Assembly (NCBI RefSeq): GCF_947623445.1
Contig: NC_135243.1
Location: 312,501 to 376,500 of the forward strand
DNA length: 64,000 nt
Source of the DNA: Clavelina lepadiformis
Taxonomy: Eukaryota; Chordata; Ascidiacea; Aplousobranchia; Clavelinidae
Reading direction: 5' to 3'
Shown: in pieces, positions 1 through 10,473 of the stretch
How positions within the stretch are numbered: the first letter of the stretch is position 1
Layout of the letters: the number at the start of each line of letters is the position of its first letter
Position numbers and translations under genes: made by a program
The notes under the pieces: model-generated
Told to the model about the DNA's origin: nothing
Database searches by the model: none
What the model saw: the letters and a program-made list of their open reading frames with translations, nothing else

Positions 1-807
1 TGCAGTTTTCAGAAATATTTCTTATGCTCTTATTTCCCTGACGAAGTTCACACGCATGGGCTTGCGAAATGTTGGTTCATAAAAGAATTAATTCACCAGC
101 TGAGCACCTATTTAGTTATCGAAATTATGCCTGGTGGCAAACATAGTATTTTTACAGAAACATAGTTCACTCAGGTGGAACATTATATGATCAATATACG
201 TCATATTGTTATATCATATTTAATCGAAGGGTGAGTCTATATTTCGCTGTTCTTTACTTTGCCGGTTTGGTGTGTTTTGCTCTAACCGTATGGATCAGTT
301 TTGTTGTGTTGCGATTTGTGCTTTGTATTGATTTGTTTTATGAACCACTGCTCTCAATTTTTTTGATTTCTTGACATACTGTTGGTGAGCATCATCTGAC
401 CAACAACGTGACATGACATTAGTGATCAAAGAAACTAGATCTCTGGGCGGTTACCGGATAAGAATACAGAAAACAAAAGGACATTAAACTTCTTTCTTAA
501 GCTATTTCTGCACAAAGCAGCTTCGTAGCGTTCGCTCAGGTATCAGGTTTCCAGCGGTGAGCTGGTAGCTTTGACGTCATCATGCCCGGGTTCAGGTCAT
601 TCGAACAAAAAAGGTAAATTTCAAACATTTTTAGATATCTCAATAATTTAGAAATTGCTTTCCAAATATCCAGATGCTTTGCATCATCGGCTGCGGATTA
701 TGTCGTAACAAATAAACTTATAGGCTATAAAAGCTTATTCAAACAACGATGCTGATATGCACAATATTTAAATGACTGCGTCACTTCATTTATTAATTAA
801 GTCTTCT
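1..807. other. No gene recognised
   Basis: AT-rich sequence with no open frame of note on either strand and no splice-bounded coding block that I can recognise. A weak tRNA-like stretch around 545-610 (a GGTTCA box after a GAGCTGG box) is too degenerate to call. Confidence 0.4.
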
Positions 808-1091
808 TGATAGCCGAGTGGTTTGGGCGCTATCCACGAAACAAATACGACTCGTGTTCCGTGGTCGACACCCAGTGGCATTCTCCTTGCAATGTCCTTG
901 GCCATGCCATTAATATGATATAATAAGGTTATAGGCCTAACCACACAATAAGGTTATAGGCCCCAAATAAAATACGTGTGACAATTGGAACTTGCACTGA
1001 AGGTAGCTCGGAGACGGGGGCTCAAGCGATGAAGAATCATCGTCGGGTTTAAGTGGCGTAAAAGTTTCATCAGTCCGAAGATAAAGATGAC
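808..1091 (+). repeat. tRNA-headed SINE, near full length (copy A)
   Basis: A degenerate tRNA-like head starts near 808, with an A-box-like TAGCCGAGTGG at 811-821 and a B-box-like GTGGTCGACACCC near 861-873. A segment with CCTTGG..CATGCCATTAA follows, and then a body beginning with GCTCGGAGACGGG and ending in CAGTCCGAAGATAAAGATGA. A 15-base unit (ATAAGGTTATAGGCC) occurs twice between about 923 and 961. The head and body reappear at 9163-9430 and 44745-45400, and the body alone at 21650-21740 and 59035-59125. This shared order is why I call one SINE family. A Ser/Leu-type tRNA origin is suggested by the head but not proved. Confidence 0.6.
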
Positions 1092-1194
1092 CATATAACA
1101 TCATTGAACCAATTTCTCTGTGCTACTCGTCAATTGTCCAAGCATAAATATTTAAGCGAGTTGTAGAAAGCAAAGTTAATTTTCCATCTATCGG

Positions 1195-1605
1195 AGGTGA
1201 CAGGTTAGTAAAAAAATCATCTGGCTTCCTGTTTACATCATAATTGTAAAACTAAAGAAAGTGAATTTAGTGTAAATTAAGTATTTCTAAAAGTGACACA
1301 TTTCTAGAAATTCTTCTTGTTACGCCGCGCCCCCGCTGTGCGGCAAACCAGCTGACTGCGAGAAGAGAACGAAAAAGAATAGTTAGTCGAGTTATTGGTG
1401 CGTAAATGAGTAATACGCTTCAATGCGGAGAGCAGAGCAAAGCAGAACAAAATTATGAAAATATCGCAATATCTCAAAAATTACAAAATCCAACTTTATC
1501 AAACAAACATGGACAGATAGCTGAACATTTTTTAGGAAAAGTCACCAAATTTCAAGTTTCTACAGCAAACAATGCAACTGTACGCCACGTTTTGCTATGA
1601 CTGTG
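1195..1605. repeat. Dispersed repeat, copy 1 (partner at 34610-35075)
   Basis: This block shares long near-identical runs, in the same order and orientation, with 34610-35075. Examples are TTTAGTGTAAA.TAAGTATTTCTA, ACCAGCTGAC.GCGAGAAGAGAAC, and CACCAAATTTCAAGTTT followed by TACAGCAAAC. Spacing differs by small indels. No coding potential or terminal repeat is evident, so the family is unassigned. Confidence 0.6.
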
Positions 1606-1769
1606 TGCGGGACAAGCCAAGCCTAGTTAGAATAGGGTTAAAAGAAGTTTATTGTTTCTAGATCGGGAATCACGAGCCAAATTGTGACGTGACGTAACAG
1701 AAAACCAACGGAAAAGCCATTCACCGATAATAATTAAGTGATTTAAAATCATCAACAGAATGTAACTAA

Positions 1770-3640
1770 TAGGGATGCACAATACAGAATATCTGGCTAT
1801 TCTAGAATATTCTAGAATACTTAATTTCGAATCCAGAATTTCGAATCTATTCTGAAATTACGCGGCAATTTTTTCTAGGCAATTTTTTCCAAATAATAAC
1901 GAACAAAAAGCAAAAATATTTGTACATTATTTTGAATTGTATTAATATCACATGACAAACAGTGTAACATATGCTAAGTCAAGCATCATACGATTCATAT
2001 TCAAGCATAGAGCCGTATAGTTCTTGCCACCTGCACTACCAACAGTCTTAATACCATACTTTTCCGAGGTAACACATTTACACATCGAATCATAGAATTA
2101 ATCAAGAAGTTGCTTGTTGCAATGTAGAATATTCAGTGCTTCTAAGTGACTTTCGGTAAGTCGAGATCTCAGGACGGTTGCAGTTAGCCCTGCGCTGGAA
2201 AAGCACTTTTCTGATGCTGCAGATGATGCTGGCAGCGAAAGGTATTTCTGGCAAATGTTTTACAACATAGGGAATTCTTTTTTTTTTAAGTTCCAATACT
2301 CCAACACATCTGTTTTATTGGAGTTCTCTTTTAGGTAGGCTGAAACCTCATTAGTTACAATAGTGTCAATGGCAGCTCCCTCATCATCTGCATCTTCTTG
2401 GTTGCTTTGTTGCACCTCCATTCCTAAATTAAACAAATTTTCCATCATGGAAACAGAACTGGTGGTGCTGTCGCCAACAGGAATGGGATTACAGGGGGGT
2501 GCTATCACTGCTATGGTTGTATCAGAAATCATTTCTGATTTTAAATGCAGGCGAACTCTTGTAGCATGATGCTGTTTAAAATACTTTTCTTTGTATGCTG
2601 GGTGAAGCCATGTTGCCATATCAAATAAAGATGGAAATGGAACATCATCAGATGCAACAGCAAAGTCAAATCTGCATTCTATAGCAGATTTAATCTTTTG
2701 TCTAAACGCAGAAATATGCACACTAGCACTGCTTGTAGAGAAAGAGCTTGAGTAGTTACTCAACAGCCCTTTAATTAATGGTATAATGGCTGCAGTTGTC
2801 ACATATTTATCTCCTTCAATAAAGTCACTGGCCACCTTTATATGTAACAGTTTTTCTACGAGTCCTTGGACTGTTGTAATTCCTACTGGTGTTGTTCCTA
2901 CTTCCTACTGTTGTTATTTGCGCTTGCAGGGAGACTGCCTTCAATTCCGCTGATATTTAAGAACACATGCTTTTTCTTCAAGTGCTTCAACAGACTGCCA
3001 GTAATGTTGCAATATGATAAAAATTGCCTTGCAATGGCGACAAACCACGCTATTCTTTTCATCTGGCTTACAAAAATGTTCCCACACGCTGGAACTTTTT
3101 TTCGCCCACGACCAGTCGACATGACGCAGTGATAATTAATAGATTACCTTATTCCTCTACACTTACGTACAGTCTATACTGCTTACTTGTTTACGAATCT
3201 CAAGCGCATGGTTGGTGAGTGAATCAATGCGCTCGCGATTGCACTGTACAACACACGTAATGAATCATTCGCCCGCATACACATGCAGCGCGTGCAAACT
3301 TCAGCTTTTTCTTGGCTTCATTGTTTTGCGTTACGGATGATTAAACTAAAATCTAGGCAGGACAAATTTACTCAGACTGGAACGCACTGCGTGTCTGCCA
3401 TTCTGATAACTGCGTGAACCCTATGAAGGAAGACAACAGGCGCTTGGAACAAACAGTCTATGAAGAAAAAAGAAGCACGCAAGACGGAAAATATCAACTT
3501 TACATTTGTTTAACGTCGCACACTGTCCATTTAACAGATTTATTTTCGAATCCTGATATCCGAAAATAAACTGCAAATAAGAGTCGAATACATTGAGATT
3601 CGAATCTCTAAGATTCGATATTCTGTATTGTGCATCCCTA
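1770..3640 (-). mobile_element. hAT-superfamily DNA transposon, internally deleted
   Basis: The element is bounded by a perfect 23-base terminal inverted repeat. The left end begins TAGGGATGCACAATACAG at 1770 and the right end is its exact complement, finishing at 3640. Both sides carry the same 8-base target duplication GTAACTAA (1762-1769 and 3641-3648), which fits hAT insertion and the nTnnnnAn preference reported for Ac-type hATs. The inside encodes, on the minus strand, a BED-finger-like start and a hAT C-terminal dimerisation region, but the central catalytic part is missing. It is therefore probably non-autonomous. The perfect ends and target duplication argue for fairly recent movement. 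Confidence 0.9.
2102..3122 (-). pseudogene. hAT transposase remnant: BED finger plus C-terminal region
   Basis: Read on the minus strand, 3122 to about 2900 gives a BED-type zinc finger split between two frames. One frame carries VWEHFCKPDEKNSVVCRHC and the other carries LLKHLKKKH with the histidine pair, so at least one frameshift is present. From about 2880 to 2260 a frame resumes at the region before the hAT C-terminus (SDFIEGDKYVTTAAIIPLI). It continues to EYWNLKKKEFPML, the usual start of the hAT dimerisation domain. The rest of that domain (RSRLTESHLEALNIL) lies in another frame ending near 2105. About 350 residues of catalytic core expected between the two halves are absent, so this copy cannot make an active enzyme. 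Confidence 0.8.
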
Positions 3641-3689
3641 GTAACTAACATAAAAAGATTAGTGACGTAATTGTTTGAATTATGCTACA

Positions 3690-3776
3690 CTCGTTTTCCA
3701 AGTCGTAACTAAGTCATCAAACTCGAGTCGCGATTCAAGTCTTTTGAAAGAAGTGACTCGAATGAAGTCAACTCAC
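3690..3776. repeat. GACTCGAGTC-type dispersed repeat (partial)
   Basis: A short run of ACTCGAGTCG, AAGTCGTAAC and GTGACTCGAATG motifs matches the blocks at 12836-12960 and 24826-25112. It abuts the stop codon of the RPAP3_C-domain gene on its right side. The family is unassigned. Confidence 0.5.
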
Positions 3777-4328
3777 TGAATATCTAAAAATAAACCATAA
3801 CGAAGGCAATAAATACCGTTTCTGCCATCAAGAAACCTGCGCTTAGCGACAGTTGCAACGACATCATTAATGGCAAATATTTCGCCGACAATGTTCTTGT
3901 CACTTTGGCTGAGGAACATGGCGGCCATGTCGAAGCGCTGAGCTCTCGCGAGATGCTGAAGGATGAGAAAAGCTCGATCGATCTCCGATGAATCGATGTG
4001 GGATTGGGCGATGTGCGCGAAGGTGACGATCACGTGGTCGGTCGTTTTGTTGCTCACCATCACCGGTATCTGATGCAACGACACTTTATCCAGGATCATT
4101 TTGTAAGCCGCCACGTGAGTCTTTGGCTGGATGGAGTTCCACAAGTTCCCAAACTCATAAGGTTTTATCTTCTCTGGGACTTCAGAGATGACCAAGGTCG
4201 ATTCTTCATTCTGGGGTTTCCCCTTACCACTTTCTTCTGTATCAAGCTGCTCATTCTTTTCTTCATCTGCTTCAGGGTCAACTTCCTCGCTGTGAGCTGG
4301 GTGGACTTTTCGCTCTCGCCTGACTACG
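3773..4328 (-). CDS. SPAG1: SPAG1/RPAP3-type protein, 3'-terminal exon (RPAP3_C domain)
   Basis: This minus-strand exon opens behind a good acceptor (run of T then AG at 4330-4329) and reads to a stop at 3773. A charged, acidic linker of about 50 residues leads into KPYEFGNLWNSI and later RAQRFDMAAMFLSQSDK, which is the RPAP3 C-terminal (Monad-binding) domain. That domain occurs in RPAP3, SPAG1 and CCDC103. The YEFG start resembles SPAG1 most. SPAG1 is a TPR co-chaperone for R2TP-type assembly of axonemal dynein arms. The expected TPR exons should lie at higher coordinates on the minus strand, but I could not find them up to the transposon at 10.5 kb. The last about 20 residues after KRRFLDGRN look unlike the family and may be read-through past a donor near 3815. 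Domain call fairly sure; SPAG1 versus RPAP3 is a preference. Confidence 0.65.
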
Positions 4329-4852
4329 CTAAAAAAACATGACATCGACCATCACAATTCACGTGTCCACACTGCCACCTCGGTTCGGATAGGAAGAGAA
4401 TCTCAATAACGACTGCATCAATCGCTTTGAATGCGAGTGAACACAGAGAAAGCCAAGCTTTGCCCGAGCAAACTTTTCCCCGGACTTTTACATCACGCTT
4501 CAACGAGCCAACTATAACAACGACAAACCTGAATACGATATTACTCGTTTAGTTAAGCTAGAGGAGAGTTCCATTTCTTACAATGAATGTCATAGATTTA
4601 ACAATTTTTCTTTCTGAATCACTATTAGAGTTACGCTGCGAGTAAAGCAAATAATCTTGGGCCAATCAAAATATCTTAACGGGCCAAAAGTTGCTCGAAG
4701 CCCGCGGGCGAGCGTTTAGGAGAGGTCGATCTGGAAAGAAAACTCGAGTTGACGAAAACTCCTGTTCTGTCATGACTACACTCCAAGTCATGTCTCTTTA
4801 TCCGAAAACAAACATATGCCATAGACTAACTTCTGAACACCTGGAGCTGTTA
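4329..4852. other. No gene recognised
   Basis: Presumed intron upstream of the RPAP3_C exon. I see no convincing coding block or repeat. Confidence 0.3.
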
Positions 4853-6012
4853 TAACTAAGTCGCAACCATCTTGCTTATTCATTGCTCAAAAGTTAAACT
4901 GTGGAATGAATTCGTGAATAGATGCTCACCCATAATTATAGCTTATTCGCTCTACTAGTAATGAATGACCAAGAAAAAAGTTGAAATGTGGAATGAATTC
5001 GTGCACAAACCATCATCCATAGTGGAGTGTTGTATCCGACATTCAATAAATTAAAGTTTTAATTTAACACATTTCATGACATCTACCAATGTTGTTGCTC
5101 CTAACTAACGCCGAAAGAGTTCAAACATATTGCGTTTAAAGGTTATTTCTCTAATACGAAACCACAGATCAGATTCCTAAATAAGTGAATTATAGTGGTT
5201 GTTTACTCGCCCTACTTAAATCGGAACCTGACGCTTATTTCGCTAAGTCCGCAATCATCTTGCTTATTCTGCCTATATTGGAAATGAGTCATAAGAAATA
5301 ATCGTAATCCTGCATAGAGGCCATGTCTATGGCAACAATGAAATATTATCCAACTGTTACAAATAATTTATCAGAAGCATACGAAATACGCTGATCTAAG
5401 ACTCAAGCATTGATTTCTGTACAAATATTTGTGACTGAGAATTGGCCTCGTAGCTAATAGCACACATCACAACAGTAAACACTGAGTAGCATAATACAAT
5501 ACAGAAAAGAAATTAAGCAACATCCGAAGAGAGACACAAAGACAGCGAATAAACCTTCTAATTTATACCTGAAGAATTATTGCTTTTGTCTCTAAATTTA
5601 TTCAATGATGATGGTTGGCTAACAATCACATTATAACAACACAGCACATTGCGCTGTCGCTCCAACCACAAAACCGCTTCAGAACCGCATTAAGCAATAT
5701 ACACAGTTGGCCACTTGATGTTAACAAAGCGCAATTGAGATAGCAATCTCCGCTCAATCAATCAACGCACAGCAGACACAAAGGCCCAGACGTCCACCAT
5801 AGTGGAAGGTTGTATCAGACGTTCAGCAAATCAACGATTTCATTCAATCAAAACATATTATGACGTCGAACAATGTTGCAGGTCCTAATTAACAACGTAA
5901 CAGTTTAAGAATACGTTGCGTTCGACGGTAATTACCGTAATGCGACACCACAGGTCAAATTCTTTAATAAGTAAATTACAGCGTAGTCCACTGGACCTGT
6001 TGAAAATCGGAA
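4853..6012. repeat. Degenerate duplicated block
   Basis: About 215 bases at 5018-5232 recur at 5796-6012 with many substitutions. Shared landmarks are CCATAGTGGA.G.TTGTATC, CCAATGTTG or ACAATGTTG followed by GCTCCTAA or GTCCTAA, and AATAAGT.AATTA. Smaller echoes are CATCTTGCTTATTC at 4869-4882 and 5258-5271, and TGTGGAATGAATTCGTG at about 4900 and 4987. The offsets (about 390 and 780) suggest an old tandem expansion. Confidence 0.55.
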
Positions 6013-9000
6013 CATTTCAACATGTTTTATCTGGTTGGTGTTGATAAACTGTTTAATAAAAAGAATTTTTACTGCATATTTAGAAAAATATCGTTTGTTT
6101 CAATACAATGGTCGCCCCTTTATACGTTCCGGTATAATAATAGGCCCACCTGCTAATGAAACCCGATGTTGCGCGGGTCAGACGCACTCCGTTCATTCCG
6201 GTAGCAAAATACCACACTTAATAAACACGATACCCCGTTTCATATGAGCCCGTGTTCCAAACACCATCGCATAATATTGCAAAGACGAAGTGAGCAATTT
6301 GCGCAGTTTGCTTCAAGCCAAGTGCAGTCAAGCGAAGCGTCGTTTTATTTCAAGCTTTTTCATAAGTATTTTTTCCCGGCAGAAAAATGGTACGTCCCCA
6401 ACTCAGTTCAAGCAAGAACGAGTTCACGGTTGTTCGGTTTTGTGCAGTGGAAAGCACCGCACTGCAGGACAATCAATCTTCAGGGGGGTTTATAAAACGA
6501 CGACCATCGCGCGTTTTGTTTTATTTTAAAGGTTAGAAACAAAATTATGTGTAGGCTAAATATTTTGGTACCATTTATCCTTAAATAGGCCTACCATGGT
6601 CATCGGACACGACACACCAAAAACAAACACATCGTCGGTGAAACCTTTTGATATGTTTTCGTTTCGGATCACTGGCTTCTGTTAAAGAGTCTTTCCGGGG
6701 AAAATTAAAAAATTTGATGAAACCCCAAATTAATGACGTAGAATTTCTAAGAAGCAGGTTCTTTGACGTAGCAACGGTCACAATGAAGCGGCCGCATGAA
6801 ATAAAAATTCAATTGAAAGAATAAAGATCGGGGAGAATCGGGAAAATATCAAACAATGGTTGGAATCTTAACTGTTGTAATTTAAGCTGAACCAGGGGTA
6901 ACGACAAATTCATTAAGCACAAAGCAAATTTTTCCCTCTATAGTGTGGAAGGCTTCATAAGACTGTGATAAACTGATAACTACAAAAGAAGACACAAAAG
7001 AAGACAACAAAAAGACACCAAACTGTGATAACTACAAAGCTTTATGTCTAAAATTTAAAATCTTACTAAAATTTAATCGAACTCTTTAAAATTTTGCATC
7101 TCTTTACGCATTTTGTAAAAGTGTTGCAGATATGAAAGTTACCAACCGATTTCTGTTCAATGAACATGGCACAAAAGAAAATCAATAATGGGATTGATCA
7201 AATCATCAATGTGGGATTGAACCGATGCTAACTGACGTAAATAAAAATTCAATTGTTGCGATTGGTGCGTGGTCATGACAGGACCAGCAACTTTCCTTGT
7301 CTAACAAACAAAGTTTGGTCAAAATTCAGCGGCTAAATGATTTGTAATCAAGCGCAGGCCGCACTTTGCACTGGGATTGTTACGAACAAACGTCACAATG
7401 AAGCAATGACAAAAGGTCTCAGTTCAAACAAAGCAAACAAAGTTTAAAGTTGGTAGAGTAATCAAAACATAAAATAATAAACGAAACCATTGTATATACC
7501 AGACGTTTAAGTCAATACATCACTACAACGATTCTAAATGTATTAGAATGCTGAAAAGTTACCTCGGTTCTAGTATTTGCGACACAAGCCAAGGTAATTT
7601 CAGCTTACCCACAACTGACAACATATTCGCAGTGACCTTTTGTAAAATATGGAGATGTAAATAAGCCTAAGTACAACACATATCAAACCTCAAATAATTC
7701 AAACTTTACCGCTACTAATTACCACGTGTTACCTGCACGTGAATTGATGAATCCAAATGCATACACAGAATAAGCCAGCAAGGAAACATGTGATTAAATT
7801 TGTTCGGAATTTTCGTCTTAAATGTTTAAGCAAAAATCAAGCAAATTGAACAGTTAATGTACGAGACAATATCAACCACTAGCAAGACATTCAACAAATT
7901 ACTACATCGTCTGATCATTAATAGACTCACCGATTGTTACGTCATGGTTTTTTCCCGGTTACGTAAGTTGTAACTCACAAATGAACTTAAAACTACCAGA
8001 GCTTTACTACCTTCAAATAAATTTAAAAACGATAAATGCTGGATTTGCAGCAGAATAAAATATTATCAAAATATAAAGTCCCTATAAAACAAATCAGTTC
8101 TAGGGACGGCTTAAACTACCACAAGCTGCAGTTAGTACACAGAGATAATGGCGACCAGATCCTATTTCTTTTATAATGAAGAACTCTTTCCTGCAAGATG
8201 TGATACGATCTTACATAAAATTTGATACTGATATATTCACTTGCGCAGTAAGTTTCATTTGTCAAATGATGAAACAATGGCTATCGTGACGTACATGGCG
8301 TACACATATAAACAGAGTTGTCGTAAAATTAGAAGCACTTGTATAAATGTTCAAAGGAAAATATGATACTTTCCAGATGATATAATGACCCTCATAGATA
8401 TAGCAATATATAACAATACAACATGCTTTCAACCAAATGCAACAAACAGGCGGGCGATGAAGTGAGTGAACGAAGTATTCCGAGAAAAACTTGTTAAAAG
8501 CACCAGATGAAAGAAGTGGCCGCTTTCCACAACAGCACAGATAGAATGAATGACACACGAGTCATGCGCAGCGCAGTCTCAACGCTTGGTCACGCTTGAG
8601 CGACGTACCCACAATTCCAAAGACCAAGACATGCTGTGGAATGGAATTGAAATTTTCCAAGGTCCATATCCGGCAAAATCTTTCATTTCATATTCCATGC
8701 TTTGTACGATATTAACGCCTTCGAAAATGGAAGAAACCACACTGTTATAATTTTAAAAGTTTGTGGTGAACGCACTTGATTGTGTGAATGAGCGTGCGCG
8801 TGTAGTGTTCTGGGAATGCGTGAACTTAGTTCAATTGTGTGAATGTGCATTCAACTTTATTATTGAAGATTCGTTCCTTTTCATGAATATAATCTTTCAT
8901 TCCACTCCATGCTTTAACAATTCCATATTCCCTGCCAAAACAAAGACAACTCCGAGGAGCAAAGCACCAAGTTCACGGCCACACAGAAGTTGTGTCTGTG

Positions 9001-9162
9001 TGAGAGGAGACCAAGCAGCAGGTATAAGGCTGTTGACTACGAACGAGAAATTTATTCAACTTATATGTCACGAAACCCTGCTTAGAGAAGCAAATATTAT
9101 TATCATCATAAAATTAGGAAAAGGTTGTTTAATGCTTGGTATAATAATTAATCGTTGTCCTC
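6013..9162. other. No gene recognised
   Basis: About 3 kb of AT-rich sequence with only short, biased open frames on both strands and no frame I can tie to a family. It may be intron of the SPAG1-type gene or intergenic. Confidence 0.35.
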
Positions 9163-9430
9163 GGACTGAGAACAGTATTTGCAAGTCTTAAACATGGCGA
9201 CGATTTCTCATCCCTCGAGTCCCGGTTACCGAGGTAGCCTTTGTGCAAATTTTGATTCTCACACATTGTTTATTAGTTTCTCTTTGACTTTTATATAATA
9301 AGTTATCGCCTGAATTAAGAACTACCAACCAGGTCCACTGAACAGGAGCAAGTGTCGTTAATGCCTTGTCCAAGTGCGTTACAACTGCGGGCTATAACGC
9401 CACCGGGTGTCGATGAGATAAACTCGCTGC
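9163..9430 (-). repeat. tRNA-headed SINE (copy B, reverse orientation)
   Basis: Reverse complement of the SINE. The head side near 9360-9430 reads ATCGACACCCGGTGGCGTT and CACTTGGACAAGGCATTAAC. The body side near 9165-9260 reads CTCGGTAACCGGGACTCGAG and ends with CAGTCCGAGG. About 90 bases of AT-rich middle separate them. Confidence 0.6.
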
Positions 9431-10473
9431 CAGGAACAAAACGTTCCAGCAAAAATTCCTTAAAGCGATCGAGGTTCTTATATGACTCCTATACACGAGG
9501 GCTGTAGGTTTTTACTGCTCTTCAAGAAAACGATGTTGGAAATCTGCTTTAATAGCTGCAGGGCGCCACCTTGAGACACACTTTACAGCAATAAACCTGC
9601 TGGATGTAGCAAATAAATATAAAACTCCTTCGCAATCTACTTGCCGCTCTTAATTTCTGTCCTTTTGACAAAATCTTTCTGCTGAATAACTTGCTTCAAC
9701 AAACGCGACCTTCTTAGCTTTATGTCCAGTTTGTGATGATTGTCTCTTTTATTCCAAGTTGTCCGGTGGAAAGTGTGAACGTGGTTCCCATTTTACCGAA
9801 GATGTTCTAATTATAAGCAAAGAAACCCCGGTTTAGAGTTATTTATAGTGGTTAAAGACTAGTTTCTGTTTTCTATTGTTCCTCCACCTTTACTCACGAC
9901 TATGAAGCTGGCAAAATAACCAAACAAGTAGCTAAAAATGTTTAACAAACCAATAAAAACGTTTACTGCTACTTGGCCATCGCCTCATTCGAAGTCAAAC
10001 GGTTGCAAAATGCGCGCGAAAGACAAAGTGGCGTACACCTAACTTGAAACCTGCAAAATAAAACAAATGGAATTATCATAACGTTTATTTTTCGCCATTG
10101 ACATATCATATTAGCAACAGTTTTGAAACGTCAACTCTTAGCAAATAGCCGTGCACTTTTCCTTGGTGGTAGGAGGAGCAGTCTTTGCAGCTTCAGCAAA
10201 TTTTTGTTAAAAACCAGACATCAGCCGTTAAAATATTAAGACGATATAATATTGCCGACCTCATATCGTGAATAGCCACATGGTGAGCTATAATCGCTTC
10301 ACTTTAAATAAACGATGCTTCGTTTTAATTCTCATTTTGCTGCCTCAAGTTTAGAAGCAGTTAACATCGCTGCATCCACAAAACGGTTGCACATTTTTTA
10401 TGTCGATTAAAGATTCATTTCTCTGTGAAAATTATAACTCACTTTTAAAAGCAGCAAAGCAACGCACTGATAA
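9431..10473. other. No gene recognised
   Basis: No supported gene. A minus-strand stretch at about 10200-10145 could encode a short C-terminus ending KEKCTAIC before a stop, with a minus-strand AATAAA near 10090, but there is no upstream exon to support it. Confidence 0.3.

Noticed and set aside
545-610. Possible tRNA-like sequence
   Set aside because: Box-like motifs are present but stems do not form convincingly and the B-box departs from the consensus.
10145-10200. Minus-strand C-terminal exon-like stretch ending KEKCTAIC with AATAAA downstream
   Set aside because: Too short, with a stop just upstream in frame and no partner exon; cysteine position does not fit a CaaX box.
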